This document shows, piece after piece, positions 24,313-36,215 of a DNA stretch of 60,000 nucleotides. Below the pieces are notes generated by a model, which made no database searches, was not told where the DNA came from, and was given only the letters and a program-made list of their open reading frames with translations. Position 1 is the stretch's first letter. Each line of letters begins with the position of its first letter. This stretch comes from Bolinopsis microptera (lineage: Eukaryota; Ctenophora; Tentaculata; Lobata; Bolinopsidae). The translations under genes and the position numbers were made by a program. The stretch lies in the NCBI RefSeq assembly GCF_026151205.1, contig NC_087083.1:1614001-1674000 (forward strand), written 5' to 3'.

Positions 24313-24597
24313 ATGCTTGAATGTGTCGGACAGACTTTAACCTGGTCATTAAATCAGACTGTGTCCCTCAAATGTTACAGTCTGACTTCCTCAGACTGAT
24401 ACATGATTACCGGACAACTGGGACAGTTCACAGACATGGTTATCTTGTCATTATCTGGCTATTTTGTAATTATCGTCCCATTACATGCTTGTTTGGTGCC
24501 ATGCTGGAATAGAAGCAAGGAAGGTTATGACACGGTATTAGTGCCTGCGAGTAATAATAGAATTTATAGGTGGTCTGCTGGGTTTGTGTTTCTACGG

Positions 24598-24862
24598 AAG
24601 TTGGGTGAAAGTTGGAACTCTAAAGATCTTTATCATTACTTCCTTTACATAACCCTGAGGGCTCACTGTGAGCCCCGAGGGTAATATATGGAGAATATGA
24701 GACTTACTTCCGACCTAGTAGTAGTAGGAAGTTGGGTAAAACTCTAAAGATGGACTGTGAGCCCTGCACTGAGGGTTGAAGGAAACGCTGAAGTGAGACA
24801 GGGTTATATGGAGAATACCATATTGGGTTCTGAGCTAGTTGTAGTAGTAGTTCAGGAAGGTA
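24598..24862 (+). mobile_element. Two decayed tandem LINE 3' tails
   Basis: Both copies keep the order GAAGTTGGG, ACTCTAAAGA, an ATATATGGAGAA or TTATATGGAGAA phrase, then CTAGTAGTAGTAG or GTAGTAGTAG. This is the order at the 3' end of the LINE at 51133-52367 (GAAGTTGGGACAAACTCTAA, ATATATGGAGG, TAGTAGTAG). They are much more diverged than the copy at 17475-17628. Confidence 0.55.
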
Positions 24863-25819
24863 ACTGTGAAAGTCAGCCCACCAACGCACTTAACAAGTGA
24901 AGAGATGGAGGAGGACTATAATTCAGTAGTTTTGTCAATTAGGAACCATGTTAAAATTAACAATCATGGAGGGCCAGTGGTTTGTAAACTTGCTAAATGA
25001 GAGTCATTTCCCCAGAGAAATTAAGAAAACCGAGTTGAAACTAAAAACAACAGTATGGTAGAATGGAACAAGAATAATTTTAGGTAGAATAGTAAAATAC
25101 AAGGTAAGGTGAGAAGTGGGCTTGTGTCAGTTAATGGGTTAGGATTCTGGATTATGGGTTCAGTACAAATTAACATGGAGAGGTGTGGATACTAGAAAAC
25201 GCTAAAGGTGTCGCTAATTCAGTCCTGAGAAATAATACACGGCGCAAAACTAAAAACTACATTATGAAACTAAACTACATTACTAACTACATTATGACGA
25301 CTGATAAAGACGGGTTATTGGTTGAAGTGGGTAGGTGTGAGCTACAAGTATTAAAAGTATAAGTTTTACAAGTGTTACAAGCAGAATGGTGTAGAAGATT
25401 GGTACACTACCGAGGTTATAAATAACAAGTTGTAAATGACAATGATTTATTCCTATTAAGAAAAAACTAAAACCGGGTAAAAACTAAAAACAACGTCATT
25501 TATTGTCAGCACTATCAAGAAAGTCAAGATATTGGTAGAAGTATTACAAGTAAAAGTTAGTAGAAGTTAGCTGGTACTAGACGTGGAGGTGCAGCACCAG
25601 CCTGTATACATCATTAACGGCACTATTAATTATCCTTACTTCCTGAGTGTACTGGTGTACTCAGTACACTGTACCCTCCTCCTCCACCTACACTTCCAAT
25701 AGTGTACTCTCCTCCTAGTGTAGTGTGTGACAAATGCAACGTGAGTGTGAAATGTACATTCCTTTACAGGGTGAAGATACGTAAACAAGAGTATTTTCAA
25801 ACTGTCCAGCACCAAAACC
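24863..25819. other. No gene seen
   Basis: Unique AT-rich DNA with small echoes such as AACTACATTA (about 25256-25290) and TTACAAGTGTTACAAG. No splice-framed coding segment was recognised. Confidence 0.5.
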
Positions 25820-26082
25820 TGCGACCACTTTGGTAACGGAGAGGTTACTTTGGTAACGAAGAGGTTACCTTGGTAACGAAGAGGGTACCTTGGTAACGAA
25901 GAGGTTAACTTGGTAACGGAGAGGTTACCTTGGTAATGTAGAGGTTACCTTGGTAACGGAGAGGTTACCTTGGTAACAGAGAGGTAACCTTGGTAACGGA
26001 GAGGTTACTTTGGTAACGGAGAGGTTACCTTGGTAACGGAGAGGTAACCTTGGTAACGGAGAGGGTACCTTGGTAACGGAGA
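25820..26082. repeat. 20-bp minisatellite TTGGTAACGGAGAGGTTACC (~13 copies)
   Basis: The units are imperfect (A/G at GAAGAGG versus GGAGAGG, GGGTAC variants). Each carries inverted half-sites GGTAAC and GTTACC separated by six bases, so every unit is a potential small hairpin and resembles split X-box half-sites. The related phrase GGTAACCGGGGTAAC follows at about 26289. Confidence 0.92.
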
Positions 26083-28539
26083 CATTACAACTGCAACACC
26101 CTCTGTCTGCAGAGTGTGACAATGTTGCAGTGAGAAATGGACATTCCGTATCGGGTGTTATATATGAGGAGAGTGTAAAGTATTTTCAAACCACACAGAA
26201 CCCGACATATTGAGAAAGTGGTGGAATTGTACTGGATCCAGGGCACCGGAGCAGCTTTTATAGATTGAAAATGAGGCTGGGTAACCAAGGTAACCGGGGT
26301 AACAGGCGGTTTGGAATCACGAAATTTAATAACTTCCTTGGATCTGTGGAACTGTGGAACTGTGGAAGTAAAATTTCTGATTGCAACAATATTTTCGAAC
26401 CATTAGGTATAAGATCATGCACCTTTGCAATGTGCAGAAGTTAAACTTATAACATTTTGCTGCAAGGGGAGGTGGTTGCGACAAAAACTCCGATAAAATA
26501 GTTTCCTTTGAGTCTGGGAAAAACTTGGAGTCAAGGACAAACTTTTCTCCCTTTAAATGAGAATATGTTTCTTTGGAACCACTTTATCTAAATAAAAAGG
26601 AAGGGCAAGAATGGTAAGCAAACTCACAGACGGTTTGAAGATTTAAAACAAACAACCAAAAACATGACGTATAAATACAGCTCTCTGAGCTATGAATGGT
26701 TTATATAAATCACGTGACCGAGAAATGAAAATCTAATTTGTTCATTTGTTATGTGGCTATTTAAATAATTTTGAAAGATTTAAAACGAAGATTAAAAAGA
26801 TAGTTCTTATCAACAAGACAGCCTGAACAGGAGTTCTAGAAGAATCAAGTTTGGTAGAGTCAACAGCTTCCTAGTAAAGTAAAGCTCAAATTGAACGCAG
26901 AGTTTGGGGAAAGGAAAAGCTGCAGAAATTTGGGTTTTACTGTAATTGTTTTTTAACAGCATTTTAACAACATTCCTAGATAGTTCGAAGCAATATGTCT
27001 GGTTCTCTGTTGTATGTCGTTCTCATGTTAAAATATTTATCCAATGATTCTACGATAGACTCATACCCTGATAACGTTGTTGATTGAAATATAATCTAAT
27101 GTCAATTCAAATAAATAAGAAAATATCTAAAGCTATGTATAGTTCCATTAAGATACTGACGATCTAAGAACGTACTACATTTTACTAAAATCATAGAATT
27201 CTGTTTTACTTCAGTTATTTAACCAAGAACCATGTCAATTTGTCCTGATTTGTAATTGTCATCGACTCACGTGACACAGAAATGGTCACGTGAGTCAAAA
27301 TTTTGGATAATTTTGAAAATTTTTCACCGTGAACCAACTCAGGTCGGACTTCGGAAAAAAGAAAGAGGCTCTAATAACTACAGTTTAGAATTGTTTCCGA
27401 GGCCACCAATTTTTGTTGGAAAGAGTTTATTAATTGCTATCCAGGAATTCATTTAAAGAATATTGCAATTTCCGAGCAAGCCATTCTCTTGCTGACACTC
27501 TAACATACGCCACTTAGGAAATAAATTAGCAGGTTTCAGACATGATTAAGTCAATATTCCAGACATATTTAGAAAATTGACTCAAGTTATTCTAAATGTC
27601 TCGCCCAATCAATATTCCTCCGCTCAGAAATCTGAGGATAAATGAAAATCTCTCGTCAAGCGTTATCTAACCCCTCCAAACAGAAAAGATTTAGTAAGTC
27701 CCAGACGACGCTATTAATCTACTAATTAAACGTCACTAAACTCTCTATACTGCTAGAGAGATGCTCAATACAATTGTAACCAGAAATAAGACTCTCAAAT
27801 GTAAGACTGTGACATGTGAACACAAAGGTTCATGGTTCGTATGTCAAATGGAAACCCAACCTCCTACAAAGTCAACTCTAACCAAGGACTTATTAAAAAT
27901 ATAGACAGGTGATGAGTGGAACTGAAAATACACTGTTACCTGATCATTCTTGGACCAGGTTATGGTAATATGCTGTGAAATGCAAGTTCCTTTGATAGCA
28001 ACAGAGACTTCATACAGAGAAATAGCGAGTAAATGCACGTGATCTTAAGAAATAGCGAGTTAATCCACGTGATCTTATGAATCTGGCATTGTAGACAGCT
28101 GGCCACGAAGGTATTAATACGAAGATCAATGTTTTTACAATTTGACAGTAAGTAACCCTGTCTCTGAGCTTGATTTAATATGTGGAAGTTATCTGCTTCT
28201 AAATGTTGCATGAGTATTTGAGATAGCACCACAACCTAGACAAGAGTAAACCTAAGGATAACACAGGGTTTAAACAGGATTTACACAGGATTAAAATTAA
28301 ATTATCAGTCCACTATCGTGAACCGTCATAATTGTTCACAAAGCAATAGGTAAATAAATCTTGAAAAAATTCTTAGCTTTGTTTGAAATCAGGGCCAGGG
28401 TTAGCCTTAAGACCGCAAGACCTTAATTATGAATAATTCGCGAGGTTAAGTGTCACTGGAGACGAACGTATTACACATCAAATAAACGAACTCATCAAGA
28501 TTGCAGTGTTAAGTCTCACGCCGATATTCATATATTTCT
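26083..28539. other. No confident gene
   Basis: Unique DNA. It contains a relative of the 14.1-kb hairpin repeat at 26896-26945, CACGTG sites at 26711, 27268, 27287, 28036 and 28066, and a 30-bp direct duplication around the last two (GAAATAGCGAGT then CACGTGATCTTA). No frame here looks conserved. Confidence 0.5.
26896..26945. repeat. Diverged copy of the 14.1-kb hairpin repeat
   Basis: CGCAGAGTTTGGGGAAAGGA is the near-exact reverse complement of the 14140-14160 loop/arm, while the following AAATTTGGGTTTTACTGTAA matches 14163-14180 in the same orientation. The loop is thus inverted relative to the flank. Confidence 0.55.
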
Positions 28540-28660
28540 CGAGTGTCACATTGAGGCGAGTGTCAGTTGTCACATATGTAACACTGTCACATTGGGGTAA
28601 TTGTCACACATTAGGGCGAGTGTCACACATTGGGGCATGTGTCACTGACACTTTGAGGGT
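28540..28660. repeat. GTGTCACATTGGGGC-type degenerate repeats
   Basis: Several imperfect units of about 20 bp share GTGTCACA and ATTGGGGC or ATTAGGGCG. Non-coding. Confidence 0.65.
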
Positions 28661-29390
28661 GAGTGACGTATTATGCTTAACAGTCGACTATAACAGACAA
28701 CTGGACTCTAAAGAAAAGACCTAAAGGGTACTCAGCAGCAGATATGATGACCAAGACCTTAGTGCAGCTAATCTTAGAGCAGATAATCTTAGTGCACAGT
28801 CTTTTGGAGACAAACTTTAAGTTAACCACTTCCTCGGAACTGCACGTCAGATTAATATATTTCAATCGGCACTGTCAATAGTTAATGTCCCAATCGCCAT
28901 AGTTGTCGGAGTCTGACGTTAATGACTAAAATAACTTAAAACTACAACCAGTTCCATTATCCGAGCATTGTAAGACTATCACATGTGACACTGACAGGTT
29001 TCGTGAGTCTTACCAGGAACTACTTGTTTAAATCGATCAAAATAAATTGTTGAGCTAATCCAACAGTAAAGTTTGTTGGGATAAACCATAAGCTAAGCAC
29101 TGCAGAGGGAAAACTACTAGGTCTCACCAAAAACAATCAGAAGTTTTGCTCGAAACAATCATAAAGAGTTCAAATTCAACAAGTCCCCCTACAAAGACAC
29201 AGCAAAACAGGAAGCACACACAATCTGACAACCATAAGCTCTAATATACAGTATATAAGCAGGATTGGTCATGTAGGTAGAAATATATATGTGTGTAGTA
29301 TAGAGAGTGATGCAATGAGACATGTGACATGTGACATAACATGTGACATAACATCTGAATGTTTCATTTCAGGTTTGCGTGTGACAGAAG
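28661..29390. other. No gene seen
   Basis: Unique DNA leading to the GA tract, with ACATGTGACATAACATGTGA repeats at about 29320-29350. No coding signal. Confidence 0.5.
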
Positions 29391-29783
<393 letters not shown>

Positions 29784-29872
29784 TGAGAGGATGGTAAGTA
29801 AAGAAGTAAAGAAGTAAGAAGAGGACTTCAAATTTATTTCACCTGAACTGTTCATTAGACCAGGACAGGCGG

Positions 29873-29945
29873 AGAAGGAGAATGAGGAGGAGGAGGAGGA
29901 GGAGGAGGAGGAGAATGAGGAGGAGGAGGAGGAGGTGGAGAAAGA
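29873..29945. repeat. (GGA)n purine tract
   Basis: GAGGAGGAGG runs with GAATGA interruptions. It continues the purine bias of the GA tract 90 bases upstream. Confidence 0.9.
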
Positions 29946-30059
29946 GGTGAGAATGCACACAGCAGCAACGTGGCAAGCAGGCGTGATGGAGAGGCTCAGA
30001 GGGGCGGGGGACCTCCTTTGAGCTCAGTGTTTCAAAATATACCTGTTAAAATTCCCAAC

Positions 30060-30560
30060 AATTAGAACATATAAACTGTAAGAACATCAGTATCTGTGAC
30101 ATCTCAAACGAGAACAAACCACAACGCTCAAACTGTAACCAATCAAACCGATAAATGACCACTAATCAGGCAGATCTGTCGTGTGATCACACTGTGTGAT
30201 GACACAGTTTTACTGGTGTTGTAATTACAACCCCCAATTACACTAAAGAGGTGATTAGACACGAGAGGTCACTGCAAGTATCAATGTCAGGGTCCATAAT
30301 AAAGGGAAGTTAGAAGTTGTTTGAAAACTTACCTGTCAGAACTTAGAGCCAAGACGATTACATCAACATCTGTAACAACTCCAAAAACAAGGAAATGTGA
30401 CGAAGAGAAAATAAACGTGAGGAGAAACCGATCAAACCGATAAATGAGTCATGACCAGCCGATCACTAATCAGACATATGATCACACGGTTTCACCCGTG
30501 TTATAATTACAACTCCCAATTACCCTAATCAGATAATTAAACTGACACAGCCGACATTCC
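30060..30560. repeat. Diverged ~300-bp tandem duplication
   Basis: AATCAAACCGATAAATGA, CACTAATCAG, TGATCACAC and AATTACAACCCCCAATTAC occur in that order at about 30140-30240 and again, diverged, at about 30430-30525. Each is preceded by a TACCTGT(T/C)A phrase (about 30040, 30329). Confidence 0.75.
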
Positions 30561-30984
30561 AGCAGATTTGTTTGAGTCTGGGAAAAGGTTTGGGAGAGTG
30601 GGAAATTGGGAAAGTGTTAGGTTGCTGGTTAATTATTTAGGTAAGGATTCTAGTCGTATCTTAAAATTCGGTCATGGAACTAAAATGGTGTCTTTTGATT
30701 CCGTCATGGAGCTAAAAGGGTGACAGGGAGCTGGAGCATTATTATTAGACAGGATTACCCAGGCTAGGGGCTAGGATCACACTGGTTTTAGACATAGGGC
30801 ACTTACAGAGACAGGCGATGAACGGTATATTTATAACTTGTGAAGATACAGCATGACACCTAAACCAAACAACATAATAACAATAGCAAACAGAGAGAGA
30901 GTTGAGAGAGAGACGAAATGCCGGAAATATGACCGTTTAAACCGAACCAGCAGCACAAAACACGGCTGGTAAACAAAGCCACCA

Positions 30985-31120
30985 ATCAGGAACGAGGAGA
31001 GTGATGACGTCACGAGCTAATCAACCAATCACAGTCCACGCTCTTCAAACCAACCAATCAGAACACAGGTATAATTCTACCAACCAATCAGAGAAGAGAG
31101 CTAACGTGACGTCATATCAC
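30985..31120. promoter_or_regulatory. Promoter-like CCAAT and CRE cluster
   Basis: CCAATCA boxes lie at about 30991, 31026, 31052 and 31084, and TGACGTCA palindromes at 31005-31012 and 31107-31114, all within 135 bases. The composition is typical of CRE/NF-Y regulated promoters. No adjacent gene could be identified on either strand, so the target is unknown. Confidence 0.45.
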
Positions 31121-32421
31121 GTAACGTCACACGATGGATTATTATCATTATAAGGACACGGGATCGTAATCATAAAACCAGTAAATCATCTTATCAGATT
31201 ACATCACATATGCTCAGTTGTTGAGCCTGTGGTGTGCCGAGTTTAGCTGTGAGAGACGAGGTATTTGGTTACAGCAGAAGGTGAAAATTGGGATGGTTTT
31301 CCGGAGAATGGCCAGGACAGGGTTGGACATGATTTTATTCTAACAAGTCGAGGTTAGCGGGAGAGGTAGGAGTGAAGTTAATGAGCTGGCGAGGAGTTGG
31401 AGTGAAGTTGATGATATTATGAAACATTAAGTGGCTACGAGTAGGTGGGACTATGAGTGGTTTTTACAAGGTGTGGTGCTCAGGGTATGACCTTTATCTA
31501 ACAGTTCCCATCAAGTGTGCTGCGAGGAACAAACTACGCTGGTTTAATCACAAGAAACACTAAATGAGCAGGTATCTTCCCAGGGTAAATAACTGAATAC
31601 GATATGAGCGATATAATGGATATAACACATACTTTTCCCAAGGTTCCCAACTGATAAAGTGATAAGAGTGAGTTAAGAGCGACAACACAAATTCGTTAAA
31701 GGCGGGTTTGATAATGTGTCCAAGGCTTGCTAAATCACCGTCACGTACCGATATTTCATCATGCTAAGTGCAAATATCGGTATGTGAATTATTGCATAAA
31801 AAGATTATAGCACTGCCGAACATTTCAAACGAGTTAGTTTGTAGTAGTAAGTAGTAGTGCAGTAAAAATAGCAGAATTAGATATAAATTTGGAGCCAGTT
31901 CTTTAAACTGGCTTACTTATACTACTTAAAGGGTGTTTATACATTTTATTTAGTTTTCTATTGAATTTATATTGAATTTTTATATAGGGTAATTGTTATA
32001 TTATGTGTATATTGTTTGAATAATCTTTTTTAACGAGTTAGTTTGTTGTCCTAATTTTGGGATTATTCCAAGAACCGTGACACCATATGCTTACCTAGCT
32101 AATCTTTCAAACAGCCATAACGAGTGGGGAATGCCAGGTTAGCGATCACAAAAGAAGTAAGTTTCTTAGTTAACCAGAATGGTATTAAAAAAATAACAAA
32201 TAAAAAAGATCTTGACAACAAAATTCCCAACGCACATGTTGTTACCAGATGTTTACTGTGCTGATTTGGGATCTCTCCAAGAAGTGAGTGAGAAAGTTAG
32301 TGGTCACGTGAGAAGTTAGTTAGGATATTATTTCGCATATTATCACAGATTTCGCAGTTACGTTTCTAATGAAACTGAACTGATAATTTATGCATAACTA
32401 AATATTTAACACTAATTTTAG
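31121..32421. other. No confident gene
   Basis: Unique AT-rich sequence with repeated GTAGTAGTAAGTAGTAG at about 31841. It is searched as a possible home for exons upstream of the 32422 candidate, but none is convincing. Confidence 0.45.
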
Positions 32422-32663
32422 TCGTGGGCCTGCCTTTTAACATGCATCCTACCAAAAAATCAAGGCAAAGCAGACTATCAATCATCACAGAAGTTACTGA
32501 ACCCGTTGCCATGGTAACCGATTGCCATGGTAACAGTTGTAACGAGTTTCTAACTCTTCTTCTGGACAAGTTCCGCCTCAACACCTCACCACCAGCTTGC
32601 TGTGCAGCTGAACAGCAGCATCCAGTAGGGAGGTGTCGACACTTTTCCAGCATAAGCGATTGA
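32422..32663 (+). CDS. Weak candidate terminal exon, unknown protein
   Basis: A plausible acceptor (CTAATTTTAG ending at 32421) precedes an open frame that includes an ATG at 32442 (74 codons to the TGA at 32661-32663). The peptide is basic and Ser/Thr-rich at the start (MHPTKKSRQSRLS), then has a leucine-rich helix (EFLTLLLDKFRLNTS) and a Cys-rich end. It resembles coding sequence in amino-acid mix, but the opposite strand is also open (32366-32653) and two RFX X-box palindromes lie inside it, so it could instead be a regulatory region. No family was recognised and no upstream exon was found. Confidence 0.25.
32505..32534. promoter_or_regulatory. Tandem RFX X-box palindromes
   Basis: GTTGCCATGGTAAC (32505-32518) and ATTGCCATGGTAAC (32521-32534) are separated by two bases. 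The first is close to the ideal RFX palindrome. Confidence 0.5.
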
Positions 32664-35492
32664 AACTAGCTGGTGACGTTTTAAGGACGAAGCAATGACA
32701 AGGCCCGGTTAGAAACTATGTGGTTTGGTTGTCAGGATGGTTTTAGCGGTAGTTTTTGTATGGTTTGGAGTTAAGATGGTTTTGGCGGTTGAATTTGTAT
32801 GGTTTAACGTGGTGACTGATGATTTGAGGTTATAACAGAGCGAAGAGCATCAAGTAGGGTCACGTGACTTGTTAGGTGACATAACTTTTAAACCACCGCC
32901 TTCCTTTAAAAAAGGAGGAGACGTGACAAGTTAGGTTTCTCACTACTGCGCAAAGTCCTACAAAAAGGATGAGACGAGGAGAGAAAACTTACGAAGAGAG
33001 CGAATCAGATATTAGACCAATGAGCATGCAAACCCTGAGAAATATTATTATTTGGAATAAATAACGTTATTACGAGGAACAAGTAATAAATTACAGAGAG
33101 AGGGAACATATTCACGAACTTTCTGTCCTTACATTACTAGGAATCAAAAACTTGAGCCTCTCCTCAGGTAATCTAGTTAGTAAAACCGACTGGAAGTAAC
33201 AGAGTTAAGCTGGTACATTTCAAAACATAAGATCATTGACCACAAGCAAGCATGAGCTAACATCAAAGGGGTCCTGTAGTGACTGGACCACCACAAAGTC
33301 AGGATTCTAAACTGTTATCTAGTGTCCAATCCCCGTTTATTTCCGTCTTTCACTTTAACTTTAATAGTAGTGTTTAGTTAGTCCACATGGTTCGCTAAGT
33401 ATCCTGTAGAAAAGAGGGACCGGAAATTGCGCGCGCACATGTTCTGGCATACAGAGGAAGATATCCTGATAATTTGGTGCATGTTTGACTCCCAGGCAAT
33501 TTGGTTTCTGATTTGTTTGAAATTAGAGTGGTGCGGCTTTCGAAGTTCAACTGTCATATTATCGATCCATGACATGACAAATCGATGATAAGTAAATAAG
33601 TAAATAATCGAACTCGCGCCATTGCGCTAGAGGCATTACAAATATTGTGACCGCGCCGTACGTCACGTCGAAGCCGTAAAAAGAGTTAAAATCCAAAACA
33701 CGTTCACGCTCGCCAATTCCATTATGTTTATTTATAAACAAGCCCAACCCATTGTTAAATTAGACCCCGACATCAAATTACGTGATTCCCTCTCCTCGTC
33801 TTGTGTTAAACTGCTGATTAAACGACATTGTGGCACATTCCATGATCAGGTGAGAGAGGGAACAATCGCATAATATGTGTTCATTATGTGAAATATGTTG
33901 GGCAAATGTTTGTAAAGTAAACAAATGACAGGGGCATTGTGGCGACACTTGTGGTACTTCCTTGTTCACTTGTCAAGCTATGAATAGAGCCAATTAATTA
34001 GTAACATGTCGTCTTAAGCTAATTGGTATAGCAGGGTGTGGTAATAATTGGCGAGTTTGAAATAAATATTGTGTATTTAAATGAAATGAAATGAAAGTAT
34101 GCCATAATACATACCATATTAATAGCAAACATCACAAGAAATTTAACTTCACAATTCAAGTTATGTTCGTTTTACACATTATCTTCAACGGGACAATAAT
34201 CATGACGCCCTGATGAGAATGAGTAATAATATGTAGAGGTGGTTCCAGAAACCCAAATATTCAGGCTTCCCTCCGCAAGCATTTGTTTCACTTCACAACT
34301 CCCTTCTAAACATTCAGTCTTTGTGTCTTTGACGACCCCATTTATACCATTAGGCATCCACCAACATTCTGATTAGAAATGTCCATACTACCGTATGCTT
34401 CAGTAGCAAAGAGATCTTGGTATGTATAACAAATAAACCGATGCAACATTTTTTATTTATGTAATGATCCTGTCAATCATATGTCACATGTGTCATATGT
34501 GGACCACCTACAACCCTATTACATATTGTCACATGCCTGTCACATATTGTAATATATCAGGATACTGGCGAGGAAGTTACAGGGATTGTGGGGTTTGATT
34601 GGTCAATAGTGGAATCTAGTCGGTTTATTTGCTGTCACGTGCCAAAAACAAAATACCTCTCCATCAGTACCCACATCTATAAATATAACCGGTAATTAAC
34701 TTGTATACAAGAACGAAAAACGCACGGAATTCCAGTGCCAGAAATATATTATGTAATCTATAATCAGTAACGAAACTGTCAACCAAATGTCAAACTTTAA
34801 ATTATATAAAGTATTTCGTCTATATATAATACCCAGTCTACGCCATATATACTCTCATTTAATACTTTCAAGACTACTATATATAACAAATAATTTGAGG
34901 CAACGATGTAACAGAGTCGATATATTTTAATGTTGCTATGGGGTGGCAAGTCCCCATACATCGTAGTCCGGTAGTTTCATTGCGTCTTAATTAATATGAT
35001 AATAGATTTTATTATGCAGATTCCAGCTGCAGTTGCCATAGATCTAGACGTCACATTTTATAACCTAATTTCTATTTCCAGTGCCAATTAAAAGAAGGTT
35101 TACTGCAGTAGACCCCCCTGGGATAGTTAATTACCACACCCATTCTGATTGGTAACTTCAACACTCTGCAGTGGTCCAGAGTTCCAATAACTCAAAGAAC
35201 ACACAGAACGTAGTTGCCAGTACACCAGAAACTGTTATTACATACATGTTTCTGACCATCATAATGATATGTCCAATTCTGAACTCGAACCTGTCTCTAG
35301 TACCCTCTAACTTACGCCCTTATACCACCATTACATACAGAAGACAGATCTGACATGTGACATTGGATAACCAATCAGCATCCAGCATGTGCCAATCAAA
35401 ACCCAGGATCAGTGTCAACTGCCATTACAAATATGGTTCACTCACCCGTTTCTATGGTAACTCTCCTCTAGTACCCAGATCTATTACACAAT
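32664..35492. other. No gene seen
   Basis: Unique AT-rich DNA. The short frames at 33378-33575, 33559-33747, 33778-33969 and 34172-34357 show no recognisable domain. It contains CACGTG sites at 32861 and 34636 and GTCACATATTGT-type repeats near 34480-34560. Confidence 0.5.
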
Positions 35493-36215
35493 GTACCACG
35501 TGATTAACTTGTACCACGTGATTAACTTGTACCACGTGATTAACTTGTACCACGTGATTAACTTGTACCACGTGATTAACTTGTACCACGTGATTAACTT
35601 GTACCACGTGATTAACTTGTACCACGTGATTAACTTGTACCACGTGATTAACTTGTACCACGTGATTAACTTGTACCACGTGATTAACTTGTACCACGTG
35701 ATTAACTTGTACCACGTGATTAACTTGTACCACGTGATTAACTTGTACCACGTGATTAACTTGTACCACGTGATTAACTTGTACCACGTGATTAACTTGT
35801 ACCACGTGATTAACTTGTACCACGTGATTAACTTGTACCACGTGATTAACTTGTACCACGTGATTAACTTGTACCACGTGATTAACTTGTACCACGTGAT
35901 TAACTTGTACCACGTGATTAACTTGTACCACGTGATTAACTTGTACCACGTGATTAACTTGTACCACGTGATTAACTTGTACCACGTGATTAACTTGTAC
36001 CACGTGATTAACTTGTACCACGTGATTAACTTGTACCACGTGATTAACTTGTACCACGTGATTAACTTGTACCACGTGATTAACTTGTACCACGTGATTA
36101 ACTTGTACCACGTGATTAACTTGTACCACGTGATTAACTTGTACCACGTGATTAACTTGTACCACGTGATTAACTTGTACCACGTGATTAACTTGTACCA
36201 CGTGATTAACTTGTA
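35493..36215. repeat. 18-bp E-box minisatellite (~40 copies)
   Basis: The unit GTACCACGTGATTAACTT repeats about 40 times with no variant that I can see. Each unit holds the E-box CACGTG. Because the period is 18, both strands are open throughout (35491-36222 plus, 35452-36201 minus); these 240-codon frames are artefacts. Perfect homogeneity implies very recent expansion or ongoing homogenisation. Confidence 0.98.

Noticed and set aside
24207-26082. CRISPR-like arrays (23-bp and 20-bp repeats)
   Set aside because: The repeats are contiguous with no unique spacers, and the context is a eukaryotic nuclear genome.
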